64,000 nucleotides of DNA from Trichomonas vaginalis G3. Taxonomy: Eukaryota > Parabasalia > Trichomonadida > Trichomonadidae. Below, one piece after another: positions 1 through 12,485 of the stretch (position 1 is the first letter of the stretch; each line of letters begins with the position of its first letter). The notes beneath the pieces were generated by a model. The model was given only the letters and a program-made list of their open reading frames with translations. It did not search any database and was not told the DNA's origin. The stretch covers positions 3,171,962-3,235,961 of the forward strand of contig NC_067208.1 of NCBI RefSeq assembly GCF_026262505.1. Direction: 5' to 3'. The position numbers and the translations under genes were made by a program.

Positions 1-309
1 AGGGAAAAATAAAAGAAAGAAGGACATATAAAAATTTAGATGCGCATTCTTAATGCCGAGGCGGCTTGCCGCCGAGGCGCGATTTTTTTTAGGCCTCTAC
101 GGTAACCCGGCAATGTTTTTTTAAATCTTGTACAGCCCTACACAATCGATGTACTGAAGAATAATCCGGTAAAATGATGATATAAAATTAGATTATTTTA
201 CAAGTAGCTAAAAGAATAAAACTATAATATAAAATAAATGAAGTTTAATGAAACAAGAAAGGTTAAATAAATAATAAAGATTTTTATTTTATATCAGTAT
301 TGAGAAGAA
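1..309. other. AT-rich spacer with one GC-rich hairpin
   Basis: No gene is visible. The only notable structure is a GC-rich palindrome near 60-76 (GGCGG-CTTG-CCGCC) inside otherwise AT-rich DNA, followed by a T-run. It could be the end of a mobile element that continues left of the window, but its partner is not visible. Confidence 0.4.
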
Positions 310-600
310 GTAACAGCTGACACTTGGTAGACAACTTCTTTATGTCTAGAAAATTCTATCTTGCCTTTTATTTTTTTCTCGCTGTGAAACGTATTCGGTC
401 TTTTTTTTAAAAATTAATTTTTTGTTAGAGATAAGAGCTAAAACTCGGTAAACAACTTCTTTATGTCTAGAAAATTCTATCTTGCCTTTTATTTTTTTCT
501 CGCTGTGAAACGTATTCGGTCTTTTTTTTAAAAAGTAATTTTTTGTTAGAGATAAGAGCTAAAACTTTGCAGACAACTCCCCCATGTCTAGCAAATTTAA
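310..600. repeat. 121-bp tandem repeat, about 2.4 units
   Basis: A unit containing ACAACTTCTTTATGTCTAG recurs with starts at about 327, 448 and 569, a period of 121 bp. The first two units are nearly identical; the third keeps only its first part and is more diverged. No reading frame runs through it. Two other unrelated arrays in this window have almost the same period. Confidence 0.85.
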
Positions 601-3412
601 CATTCGTCTCCCATTTTTATATATTTGGTTTAGAATGTTCGAAAATGCGTAATATGGTCATTAATACTAATTGAAAAGAACCTTGAATTAATTCAATCTG
701 ATCTCACAAAATATTTTAAATTACAAACTTTGTAGTTTGAATAGATAATTAGTATTAAACTCAAATAACTAGTTTATTTTTGAATAAAAATTATTTGAAT
801 GTATTCAATTTTGTGAATTTTCCTTCAAAAATCAAGTTTAAATATCTTATTTGCCATATAATTATAAATACAATGAAACATATTCGAAATTGAAAAGAAT
901 GACTTTTTCTGTTCTTTCAATCATTCAATTTGAATTTTGCAATATTGGATTTCCCATTAAATACCTATTAAAAACAACAAGCAATTTAACTTACATTCAA
1001 ATTTATTTGTGTTATATTCAATCTTCTCAAAACTTATAATTTTCGGCTATAGCATGATTATATGCTATATAATATAATATAATAAACCTATAATAGTATC
1101 ATTCTTTCAATTATTTGAAGAGAAAACCGAAAAAATCTATTTTCGGTCTATAACAGCGAAAATTTGAATGTCAAAATAAAAAAATCATTTGTATTTACCT
1201 AATTAAAAGTTGACGTTAAATATTAGTATTCTAATATATCAAATACAATTTTGATTTCACTAAATTCAAATTTTTGACATTTTGTGATCTATTCAATAAA
1301 TAATAACACAATTTAAAAACAAGCTCTCAATATATCGTTAATTGGTTTTTAAGATAAAATCTTCCTTATTATCATATGTCCTACATCTTTTAAAAATCGA
1401 TCTAACGTTCAATTTTATAACAATAAAATTTAATTTCCAAATAATTTTTTAAAATAGTACTATTTTCCTTTTTTACATATTATTTGATATTTGGTCATTC
1501 GTTATTCAAAACACCACTCAAAAATTGTAAAACTCTTGATTTATGCCAGGCTTCTTTCTCATCACTACTATACAAAATCCACCTTTGAATAATATTCTGC
1601 AATTAAAAATTCATTTCCAATTGATTGTTTTTTGAAATGTCCTTATCAATTTTGAACTTATTCTATATACTCTCCTGAAATTATGCAAATACTTTCTTAT
1701 GGCTCATCTATTTATTAAACATTTTTCTTTATTCTAGACATTCAAGCAATTCATATTTATTATATTCCCACATTTAAACCATAAATTAATTTTTTGTTTA
1801 TCTATATCTTGAAGTATCTGAACATTCCACCAATTCTCATTTCTTTATCTTAATCTTATTTTAATTTAAATTTATCGTTACGATTTAAATTTTTACAAAA
1901 GACATTAATACACCCTTATCAGTGAGCTAACAAATAAATATTATCTACCATTGATCCAGAATTTTCTTTGATATGAGAAATCAACATTTTAAAACTATTG
2001 CATTATAAATTTTTCTTTCAGTATTTCAATACTCTCCTATTTTTGTACACTTATTAACATAATTCATCTAATTGCTACTCACCCTTTTTGATTTCAAATG
2101 AGAATTCATCCAATTTTTATGTATTTTGAGAAAATTAAATATAATTTGGAGTCATTTCTATTTCAAATCCGACTAGACCAAAATCTTTTCATTTAATCGA
2201 ATAAAACAATTAATTGAATTGACTCACAAAAAATTGATAAAGATTATATTTTTCAGAGGATTTTCCGGCCAAGAGAACACATTGATTTTTTACACCCCTC
2301 ACATTTTTTGTCAGAGTTATTTCAATTAATTTCAATCAGTATATGGACGCCCTTTTAAAAAGACACCATATTTGATATTTTTCAGATTCGATTATTATTT
2401 TTTTTTTCCAAATCGACAAGAATTTCACTTATATTTTATCACCATTTTCAACAATGATAATATTTCATTCTCCAGACTTGTTTTGCTTATTTCCTAGAAA
2501 CAAATAAATTTATTTCTTCAAATTTATATATTTTCTTATACCCGGACATTTAATATTACACAATATCGAAAAAAACCGTTGGAATCTTTTTTCATTTATT
2601 GAACTGCAAAATATATTTATTAAAATTTCAAGATCAATAATTCTCAAATTCACACTGATAATGTACATCATTATCCCAAAAATAATTTCATTTTTTTTCC
2701 CTATTACCTAGATAAAATATATAAATAATTATTGAATGATCCGTTTTGTATAAAATATTTTTTTTATCCAATCACTAGCTTCAACGTAAAAGCTTTTTTC
2801 GGACTAAATTAATTTACTAGAGCTCTTGATGAAAATATATTACATAATACGTCTATATTGCAATTTATCAGTCCATTTTATGATGTGATCGATACAACCA
2901 CAATCATTATCATATAAATTCATGCTTTGAATTAATGTTTCTATACTCAATATTTTTTAAAAGAATATTGACCCAAAGACGTATAAACGTGATCATATAC
3001 ATGTGAATAATTATTATATATGGCTTTGAATTCTTGTGAAAATCAGTTCTTCGTAAATGCGCTATCAGTATGTTTGAGGAATACGTTCTTAGAAAATTTG
3101 AAAAAAAATTTTGCAAATTTTAATAATCTAAGAAATCTATAGAACCCCTATGTCTTTCTCAAGTTTTTAAATTCCAATAATTTTTAATAAATCCATTCAA
3201 AAATAATCAATTAAATTTTTTAGAAATTGAAAGGATGTCTTTTCTTTTGAATGAATAATAATCGTACAAACAGCTCATTAAGGAAGGATCATCAAATTAT
3301 CAAATAAATATTATTAAGGAAACTTACAATCAGAATTATGTGATTATCGATAGCCTCAATTTTTGTGAGTATTTATCATTATCATAAAAAAAATCATTCA
3401 CCAAATATAAGC
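601..3412. other. AT-rich intergenic DNA without recognisable genes
   Basis: About 2.8 kb of roughly 75-80% A+T. The short open frames here (for example near 851-1039 and 2910-3116) have the composition expected of random AT-rich DNA, with many F, I, N, K and Y codons, and no motif. I see no RNA gene or repeat boundary. Confidence 0.6.
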
Positions 3413-3841
3413 ATGAAAAACAAAATTAGAAGGGGTGGTAAACAATCAACGCAATCATCAAGGGATTATGAAAGAATACAGACAAGGATTCAACAAAATG
3501 GCTCCAAAATCGAATACGTATCTAATTTTCTTGATAGATACTTTAGAACTCACGTTACATCAGTTATATTGCTAAGTTTAGCTAGAATATTCATTAGAAA
3601 GCTTGATTTAACTCTAGATAGGCTAGCAAAAAGAAATCGAACAGCATTACTATGCTGGTTTGCAGAAAATTGGGATCCAATTTATGCTCAGCTAAAGAGG
3701 ACAGACTTTCTCACTTATGTTGCGAATCAAGGTTTTCCTGATGAAAATGGACAAATTCAATCATCGCCAAACCCGGAATCAGAAGATCAAAAACAATCAC
3801 CTGACCCATATGATATTTCATTTCTGCTTAATAGTCATTAG
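3413..3841 (+). CDS. Small basic/helical protein of unknown function
   Basis: A 142-residue frame opening at an ATG; the frame extends 48 bases upstream but without another ATG. The N-terminus is basic and polar (KNKIRRGGKQSTQSS), the middle (about residues 20-90) is predicted helical with regularly spaced L, I and R residues and a segment LDRLAKRNRTALLCWFAENW, and the tail is acidic and P/Q/S-rich. Codon use is less AT-extreme than the flanks, which supports a real gene. The helical middle could bind DNA or protein, but I do not recognise the family. It stands alone, about 3 kb from copy 1 of the Polinton-like element, so it is more likely a host gene than part of that element. Confidence 0.6.
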   Translation: MKNKIRRGGKQSTQSSRDYERIQTRIQQNGSKIEYVSNFLDRYFRTHVTSVILLSLARIFIRKLDLTLDRLAKRNRTALLCWFAENWDPIYAQLKRTDFLTYVANQGFPDENGQIQSSPNPESEDQKQSPDPYDISFLLNSH

Positions 3842-5527
3842 ATGATTATTACATTTCAATTATTTTCAGAGAAAAACGGTTTAATTGAATTCTATTTATT
3901 TCTATTATCCTCAGGTATTTTGCCTTGTATGTTTATATGTAAAAATATTTAATTATCTCAATAACTAAGTTTTCAATACAGTTTTCAAATAATTTTTCAG
4001 CTATTTATTTCAGTTGACAAATTACACAAATAGGTTTGTCAATATTATGAAAAACAAATTTAAAAGATATTTTATTATTACGCCAATCATATTGATTCGC
4101 AAAAAAATTTTCATAAATTTCGATTTAGTTCCAGTAAACTTCTGCATATCTATATTTTTCAATAATAAATAATGACATTATTGTTTTTGTTTTGAAATTT
4201 TGGGGATTTCTTTATTGTTCATTTGAATCATTATTTAAAAGCCTATCTAATATATAATATATGCCATTCATATTAAGATTTTTACATAAATATTTTTTCG
4301 TTTAACGAAAATTGAGAATAAACCGCATATTCCTCTTGCAATATCATGATGTTGAAATAATAATTTGAATAAGAACCATCAAAAAAATTAGATTCAAATA
4401 AGTTTTTTTTTTGATTAAATTATGCCCAATTTCTTATGCCCATTTTTGCTGTAATTCCATATTCAATTTTCAACAAAAGGCATATATTGCATTTAAAGTT
4501 CGATTTTCTTAACTTATTGCTAGAATAATATATTATTTTGAATTTTGTAATTTAACTGCAATCATTATGACATATGATTGATGCTGAAGTAATTTGCTCG
4601 ATTACTACTGTTATTTTATCCCTTTCTTAATTATTATTTTTTATAGTCGGAGGAAAGGTGGTATTACTTGAATAGATAAAATACAATTCAGGTCTTTCTT
4701 TAAAATACATATCAAAGTGTTCTCTATCTTCATGAGAAACTCTTCATTATATACAAAAATTTGAGAACAAAGAATGTAAAAAGTGTCATGACGGGGATTT
4801 ATAATTCATCAGAATCATTCATATTATATATTATGATGTCAAATTTCTGACCAAAAGAATCCAGTAAAGGTTATTGAAAAGTTCAGTAATAAATCACTTT
4901 TGATAGTGTGCTCAATTTCAGAATGACATAATACGATGATGTTCTCTAAGTATGATATTTGTCATCGATGAAAATCTTATGATATTGAATGGCCCTTTAA
5001 AAGAATTTTATCAATTTCATAATTAGACAATATAAATCCACTCCGATATCCCTCAACTTCATTTTACTTTATAATTTTTATCATTAGACACAATTCTTAA
5101 TGAATTAACTTTTGTGAACAATATTCAATTTTTCTATCATTTGATTTTAATTTTCCGATATTAGTTCCTTTACAACTTTGAATTTTAATCCTTTCTTAAT
5201 ATCAATAATGAAAACATGAAAAAAGTTGATATGACCAAATTCCATATTTTACTTTTTATGTTCCCGGGGTTACTAGAGCATTCATTATTCATATTTTTAT
5301 TAATATATTATTATTTTGGCGTTTTCTTTAAAAATTATGCCTAAAATATACGCGAATAAGAAGGACATTAACAATAGTAGTAGTTTCATTTTGATCTAAT
5401 GAATTATTATCTATATCTAAGCTATTTAAACCACGGTATTTGATTAATATCATTTACTTATACATTTTACTTCATGAAATTTCAAAGCTCATTTATTTAT
5501 TGCTTTTTGAGCCGCACAAAAGTTTTC
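3842..5527. other. AT-rich intergenic DNA, nothing recognised
   Basis: About 1.7 kb of AT-rich sequence with no open frame showing motif or codon structure, no tRNA-like box pair and no long repeat. Confidence 0.55.
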
Positions 5528-6573
5528 AGGGTGCACCCGCATGTACGTTTATTTGAGAGGAGGAGGATTACCCTCTCAATTTTGAAAGCTTCGTTAACTT
5601 AATATCTCGATGAATATTGGATTAAAATTGAATTTGCCCATACCAATATATCTGATACAATATCCTTAAGTTTTACTAAAAATAATTTTTTAAAATCCCT
5701 GCAGATTGGGGGATTTTTAAATTTTTTGATTTTTTTCGAAAATTTTTCGGGAAAAAAAATATTTTCAGAAGAGCCTTAACGGCTAAGTTTTATGTTTAAT
5801 GTTGAGTATCAAAAAGAATGGGCATATGATATAGCCATCATATATCCCAGAAGCAAATAAAAATTCCGACTTTTTAAGCATAAAAAATGAAATTTTATTT
5901 TTTGCAAAAAACAGGCCACCCGGATGTACGTTTATTTGAGAGGAGGAGGATTAAATTTTTGAAAGCACTAAAATTTGTAAATATGCTAGTTATATAATAA
6001 TATGCATTATTTTAAAAAATAAAAATTAAAGCACGTTAAAATCTTTTTTGATGAATTTTTACAAAAGCTACTCAAGATAATGCAAGATATGAGTAGTTAA
6101 ACATAAATTTCAAATCAGATTTTACTTATAATAAATATTTTAAATTTCCGAAAATTAAGTTCAGATCGACTCTATACGTAGTAAATACTAAATAAGGTGC
6201 CAAAAACCTATTAAACAGTATCAAAACTATCAAGATTGTAATGTTTTTGAAGAAAAATTTATAGAATTATGGACTTCAAACAGATATTATGTAAATAAAA
6301 ATAATATAATGAATTTATTTATTCGTATAATAGCAGTAATAAGTCGATTATTCACTTCTACTTCTGAGATTTGAATTTAATTTCGACAGAAAAAGAGATT
6401 CAAGAGGAAAATACTAGGGGATACAAACAGCCACCATGACAGGATTATTATGGAGCCAAGTTGTATTTTTTGATATTTTTAGAGTTTTCCTACCTATTTA
6501 GGTACCAAGTTATTGCTTAAAAATTAAGGTTCTAAATTCTGAAGTTTACATGATCCTCCCGGGCGCACCCTTA
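5528..6573. repeat. Possible short non-autonomous element with internal direct repeat
   Basis: The motif AGGGTGCACCCG at 5528-5539 is matched with one mismatch by the reverse complement of 6562-6573. A block of about 38 bp (core ATGTACGTTTATTTGAG followed by AGGAGGAGGATTA) occurs at about 5533-5570 and again at 5915-5952. No protein frame and no target duplication can be seen. The end motif is itself nearly palindromic, which weakens the inverted-repeat argument. Confidence 0.3.
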
Positions 6574-6793
6574 AATGATATAATATATGTAGTATAATAT
6601 ATATTTTTCTGCAAATCATATTAATCATTACATTTCATTCATTTTTAATATTCAATTATGAGTACCTTCACTAATGACTACAGTACCACTCTTTTAGAAG
6701 TTATTTTTCCATAAAATAAATAATCGTTTTAAAATTTCTTGAGTTATTTAAATTTTTAATTCATAATTTGCGTAATCGAAGATTTATCTATTA

Positions 6794-6799
6794 CATCGA
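6794..6799. repeat. Left target-site duplication of Polinton-like copy 1
   Basis: CATCGA directly before the A-run that opens the left end. The same six bases follow the T-run of the right end at 29822-29827. Six-base duplications are the rule for Polintons/Mavericks. Confidence 0.85.
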
Positions 6800-6855
6800 A
6801 AAAAAAAAAAAAAAAGGTAGTGGGGCTTCCAGGCGCGTTGCGCCCTCTAGCCCAT
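6800..6855. repeat. Left terminal inverted repeat of copy 1 with terminal hairpin
   Basis: A-run, then GGTAGTGGGGCTTCCAGG... matching the reverse complement of the right end near 29773-29821. Positions 6822-6854 can fold: outer GGGGCT with AGCCC, inner GGCGC-GTT-GCGCC. The right ends of both copies carry GGCAC/GTGCC at the same inner stem, so pairing is kept although bases differ. Confidence 0.85.
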
Positions 6856-7152
6856 AAGAAATTTTTCCCAAGACCCAAGAGGAGGACCGAACCCCAGCCG
6901 ACCAGCTGTTGACTTTTTTGTAGAGCACTCAAAATAGTATAACTTTGTCCGGACAAGTAAGAGTCTATCGTCGCTACAGGAAAAGTTACAGGCGTTCCAA
7001 GGAAGTATACTTTGAGAAGCCTTTTCCCCTTATAGAATGAGATAGGACAGTTATTTTACAAAACTGACAACACTTTGACCGAGTAGTTTTTTGTGCTGAA
7101 CAAAAAGTGTCATATAAACATCTGTCAAAAACCGTTTTTTACTTCACTTAAA

Positions 7153-10100
7153 ATGTCACGTAAGCTACGTAAGAATATACGTAAGAGGAAGGGAGCATTG
7201 AAACATCCAATAGTAAAACTGACACCACAACAACAGTTGCAACAACAAATGATGAATGACCCCACTATGTTGCAACAAATGTCAAGCAACCCTATGCTTT
7301 TAAACCGAGTTATTGGTGCACAGAGTGGAGGTTTAAGAGCGGCACTTTTAGCGAAAATGGCAGGCTATGGTGGAGCTGCAGACGGAACAGCTTATAACCC
7401 TCAAAGTCAAATGAATTTGAGTTCACTCAAAAATCAAATAACAGATGTCAAAAAGTCAAACATAGACATACAGAAACAAATAAGTGAAAACGAAAAGAAA
7501 CTAGAATATGACAGACACACAAAGAAACTCAATGAGTTAAACGTAGAGAAAAAGAAGAAAGAAGAACAACTGAAAGAACTAAGTACAGAGGAATATGCAA
7601 AAAAAGTGTCAGAAAAAGCAGCAGAAGTAGCAAAAATGGAACAAGATGTTATAAATTTGAAAAACCATACTACTCAATATAAAGTACTGAAAGATGAAGA
7701 AATAAAACAAAAGCCCTGAAGACATATATGGATAGCGATGAGTATAAAAAAGAAGTTGAAGCAAATGTAAAGGCAGAAAAACTTTTACAGTTGCAAAACC
7801 AAACCGTACAGTATGAAAACTTAGCACAAGAAAGTAAAAATAACGACGCAGCCATGCAAAAGGCAATGAAAAGCGCAGAATATATAAAAGCTAATAATGA
7901 CTGGTTAGATGCCCAAGCCAACGCCAAAGCAGCCCAACTTATAGGGTCAATAAGGACAAAAATACAAGCGGATGAAGACAGTTCAAATGAAGCTTTAATG
8001 AATGCTGACTTTAAGAACGCCTTCGAAGCTCTTCATAGTAAGGTGAAACTAGTGAACGACTTCTCATCTGGAAAGAAACTGAAGTCTGAAGGTTTCGACA
8101 ACGAGTTAAGAGAAGTAGCACAAAATATGACGAAAATAACAGATGCAGCAACGAGACAGGCAGTTCAAAGTGCCTATGACGCCGTTAGAGCAACTGTTGT
8201 GGAAAGTCAAGAAAAAGAGTTACAACAGACCAAAACAGACCTAGTAAATGCTTTCTTAAAAACGAAAAGTCAGGTAGGACATTATGCTGCAGATGGAACA
8301 TATGTGCCAGCTGGTGGAACTTATATACCAGCTGGTGGAACTTATATACTAGCTAGTGGAACTTATATACCACCAAACCCTCCAAGAGAAGCACCTGCAC
8401 CAGGACTACCTAAAACATTTACATCGTCACATGGACACAGACACAGGCATGCACCAAAACCAACACAACAACCAACAGTTCAAAATCCAGCACAACAACC
8501 AACAGTTCAAAATCCAGCACAACAACCAACAGTTCAAAACACTGCACCACAACCAACAGTTCAAAACACTGCACCACAACAACCACAAACAGAGCAAGGA
8601 CATAAAAGAAGTAGAGAACAAGGAAACCAAGAATTCTTAAAAATGCTTAAGGAAAATTATGGTTACCCAGATACTCTTGACTTTAGTGACAGATATAAAG
8701 AAGCTATTAGAAAGTTCAAGGAAGGAAATACTGACCCGAACCTATTTAGCTTTATGGTTCAGCACCAAATGGGATATAATTTCAAACCTGGAAAATACAA
8801 GCTCGCTAAGGGATATGATTTAATAGCATATCATCCAAATGACATGGATGAATTTACTCCGAGATATTTGGTGTCAGAGCTAAATGATAATTCAACTCTC
8901 TTCATGAAACGCGTAAAAAATAGAGACGGAACGAAAAAAGAAAGGGTTATGAATGCGGATGGCTTAAATAGGGAACTTGTTAAAAACGGTCTCGGAATAT
9001 ATGAAATGCCAGCAGATGAGGTACAAGAAACTCCACAGGAAGAAGTTCAGATACAACCAGACATGGAAGAAATAGTTCAGCAACAACAGCTAGAAGAGCC
9101 TGAAGGAAACGAACAAGTCCCTCCTTTGGAAACTAACTTCACAGAACTAGATGAAGATTTGGAACAGCCGAAAAATCTTGACCCTCAACAAGAGTATGCG
9201 GAGAATATGGAATCTTTCCAAGAGTCTAAGAAAAATTCGGCTGACATAGTAGAAGAATATCGAAAAATGTTCGCCGACATACAAAAGACTCCAACATCAG
9301 ATGAAAATATTCAGCATAGAATGGAAGAACTGAAAGAAAGTGTACGCAAATACAACAATCCTTTTTACTTACGACCATATAACGTTCAATCTTTGGCTGA
9401 ACTCGGTGAAAATAAAAGGTTAAATTTCACCAAAACATATAGAAATGAAACATTGTTTAAAGTTCATTCAGAACCTAACCAATATGGAAACAAACCTACT
9501 TTTGTTTCTGCAGACTATGGAACTACAATGAGATGGGGCCATAAAGCTAATCCGGATAGGTGGTTCATAAACTTACAACCACAATTCCAAGAAGTTGTAG
9601 ACGCAATGGAAGTGAATGGTGAACCAGATATAGCTGGTATTTTCAGCGCGGCTTTAATGCCATTGAAAGATATGAAACATGCAGATATTTGGACCAGTAT
9701 GAAATGAACATGGCTGATGGAAATATAACACCTGACGTTCTAGAACATTTATCTCAAAGAACTACACAGAACCATAGAGATGGTATATTTGGTGAAGAGT
9801 TTAGAAAGAAAGTTAGGAGATAGAAGGAAGAGAACCTATTGTACATGACCTTGCAAACGAAAGTTTACAAAATGTCATAAAAACTTACTTTGCAGACAAT
9901 GAACTGAGAAGGGATGAATATTTAAGAAAACTCAAATGGACAGTACCAAATGAAATGTTAGTATTGAAAAACATGTTCCTTGACAAAATAAAACCAACTA
10001 CAGAAATAAATGACGCAAGACTGAAACATTGGGTAAAAGCTTTCCCATTCACAAAAGATATTATTGGTAACATGGAAAGAAAACCAGAATGGCTACAAAA

Positions 10101-10515
10101 ACATATATTTGGAAACGAGCTTATTCCATATGGACAAGCTCTGTTTGAAGAGCTTGAACCGGAAACTCAGGAAAGAGTCATGCAAACAATACGCGAAGAC
10201 TCAAATACAAACTATGACAAAATCTTTCTAGGATATAGGTTACCTGAGATGGGCGACCAGAGCCCAAAGGCAAAAAGGACATGGGAAATTTACAACATAC
10301 TAGGTGAACATGAGGCAAAGATGCAACAACTTGAAGCAGAGGGCAAGTTACCAAAAGCGACACCAAAGAAGAAGAGAAGAGTAGAACAAAGTGAAAGTAG
10401 TGAAGAAGTAACTTCATCTAGTGAAAGTAGTGGCAATGAAGGAAAAAGAAGAGTTAAAAACTCAGTCAGGAAGAAAGTAAAGCTTGGTCCGAGTGGGTTC
10501 TATTATGACAAATAA
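7153..10515 (+). pseudogene. Copy 1: long coiled-coil, Q/P-repeat virion-cluster gene region (fossil)
   Basis: The region opens at an ATG with a very basic N-terminus (SRKLRKNIRKRK), followed by a Q/M-rich segment, a long K/E-rich coiled coil (about 7400-8230), AGGTYIP-type repeats (about 8300-8380), tandem TVQNPAQQP repeats (8462-8580), and a large mixed alpha/beta part with the local signature FVSADYGTTMRWGHKANP. The end is a basic, serine-rich tail with KKKRRVEQSESSEE. It lies directly upstream of the major capsid candidate on the same strand, so a structural or DNA-associated virion role is plausible; I recognise no family. In this copy the region is broken. The corresponding region of copy 2 is nearly identical apart from repeat number. 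Confidence 0.7.
8290..8585. repeat. Protein-coding minisatellites (AGGTYIP and TVQNPAQQP units)
   Basis: Two in-frame arrays within the long virion-cluster gene: three to four 24-27-bp units coding for AGGTYIP-like peptides, then about four 27-bp units coding for TVQNPAQQP-like peptides. Copy 2 has one unit of the first kind and roughly nine of the second, so unit number changes faster than the flanking sequence. Confidence 0.85.
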
Positions 10516-10548
10516 ATCCAACTATTCTATATTTTTTACCCATATGAA

Positions 10549-12153
10549 ATGTACGCCGCTCAGAATATAACGCCAACAGTTTTGGATGCCATGAACGGAA
10601 ATGTTTCCGAATGGTATAACGAATGCGACAATGCCATTAGAAGGTCAGAAATAGTTCCTGGAACTTACGAATATACAACTGCTGTTTCTTATGGAAACGT
10701 AGGTGAGTTTGGAGAAGGTTCTTCAACAACAGTAGATATTGCTTGCGACAGGTTTCATATTATTTCTATTGACAACTCATTCTTATACGTGGAACAAGAC
10801 ATTGAATAAAACCTTCTGCCAAGTTGTCTGACAAGAAAGGTTGCAATGGAATTTTCTATGTCGGATACCAATATGCTCCAGAAGTTTTCATGGGATATAA
10901 GATATATTCTAACTCTGACTTAGTTCAAACAGTAACATGGGCAAACTATGAATGGTTCGCTTTGAGAAACTCAGTACAACCACAAGCTAGAGAACAAACA
11001 GACCAGTATGCAAATATTGAGAAAATAAGAAGACTTGACCCTAACGTTCCAGGAGTTTATGTTAACCTTTCTGGTTCAGATGGAACTGCTGCCACTAAAG
11101 TAAAACTGAAACTTAGAGTTCCTTTGTCATCTTTCCTCATCTTCAGGTTTTTAAGATACTTGCCAAACTGGGCAGGAAAAATTTCTATCGAACTTACTCC
11201 AAGCAAAAATAACTTAGTCATTGCACACACACAAGACCCATTCACTATTACAGACGTAAAGGGAACAAATCAAACGTCATTCGCCGAATTTTGCAAAGAC
11301 AAAGTTGACTTAGACTTTGGTTTCTCAAACCTCAACAATGAAGTAAACTATTATTTCAATGCTGCTGGAACTGCTTGGGACCCAGTTAAGTTCACATGCG
11401 AAAAGTTTGAATGCAAGAGAATAGAAAGCAGACTTGCAGTCTATATGTTGGACCCAGATATTTCAAATGCTTTAGCTGCCAAATATATTGCAGTTCCACT
11501 TATGTTCCCTATACACCAAATATCTGTCAAAGACTTTGCAGGTGAAGTTGGAAACCAAAGTGCTGACCCAGGTGCAAGAACAGATATTGCTTTAACAACT
11601 GCAATGAAACATGCAGATACTATGTTTGTACTGTTCAGACGAACTATAAATGACTATTCTTGTTTCTACAACCCCGGTATTAAATATCATATAAACATAG
11701 ATGGCAAATATTATCCAAGAGAAGAATATTCTACAGTTGAGGATATGAGGTCATACAACTTGACATTAGATGCTATGAACTTTAACAACAACTTCACAAC
11801 AACCATTAACCCTGAAATGCAAAGTTCTATTATGCCATATGTGAAAGTATGGACTCATACAGGAGGTCAAAAAACTCAATATACAAATGGAGACCGTTCA
11901 AACTTTTGGCTTGGCATTCCATTTGCTGACTCAGAAGACTTTATGGGTGGTATTTCAACTGTTGGTACTGTACAATACAATATACTGGTGACAGAGACGG
12001 TCCAGATGAACTGAGAGCAAAGAAGTTTACAAAACCAATAGCACTTTTCACGGAAGATGCTCTTTTGAAGATTCGTTCGATGAAACCTGCTGGGCTCCTC
12101 AGATTGGCATAACGACAGCTTCCATCGAGCAGATTTTGGCAGCAGGTCAGTAA
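10549..12153 (+). pseudogene. Copy 1: major capsid protein candidate (fossil)
   Basis: The region corresponds to the 535-residue product of copy 2 (38146-39753). It has the size and beta-rich pattern expected of a double jelly-roll major capsid protein, with segments such as RYLPNWAGKISIEL in the first half and a second half rich in F, Y and N around INPEMQSSIMPYVKVW. Its place, next to a penton-like gene and in the same element as an A32-type ATPase, supports the call; fold assignment is by pattern and context, not by an alignment. The copy is broken. The middle of the protein, about residues 165-260, is where the two copies differ most, as expected for a surface loop. Confidence 0.7.
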
Positions 12154-12467
12154 GTTGTTCTTGAACTGACTTCTCTCCGTCAAATATTGACAGTACGCCA
12201 GTTTTGACATAATATTGTAAGATAAACTTACCTTTAGAAATATCTGTAAGTTTTGTTGTTATATTTTTGTCAACGTCAAGAACTTTCACCATTTCAGTTA
12301 TACCAACTTTCTTTGCTTTATGAAAATATTTTGGTTCAGCAAAGACTGCTATTCTATAACATTTTCCATTGTTTGTGTAAAGAACTATTCTGTCAATGTA
12401 TTTGTATTGTTTTGTGAGTATAAACTTTGTTCTGCTTCAATTCGAAGAGATACTCGAATACGTCCAT
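12047..12467 (-). pseudogene. Copy 1: small minus-strand gene between capsid genes (fossil)
   Basis: A gene of about 130-140 codons starts at an ATG on the minus strand and runs convergently into the 3' end of the capsid candidate. Recognisable stretches include VYTHK, KVVLTD-like and YYVKTGVLSIFDGEKS. The product is K/L/I-rich with a probable small beta sheet; I do not know the family. Its start lies only about 18 bases from the start of the divergent plus-strand gene at 12486, with a T-rich spacer between, so both probably share one short bidirectional promoter. It is broken in this copy. Confidence 0.55.
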
Positions 12468-12485
12468 CTTTTTATTCTAAGTAAA

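Noticed and set aside
6756-6956. 66-residue minus-strand frame across the left end of copy 1
   Set aside because: It spans the target site, the A-run and the terminal repeat, so it is a junction artefact.
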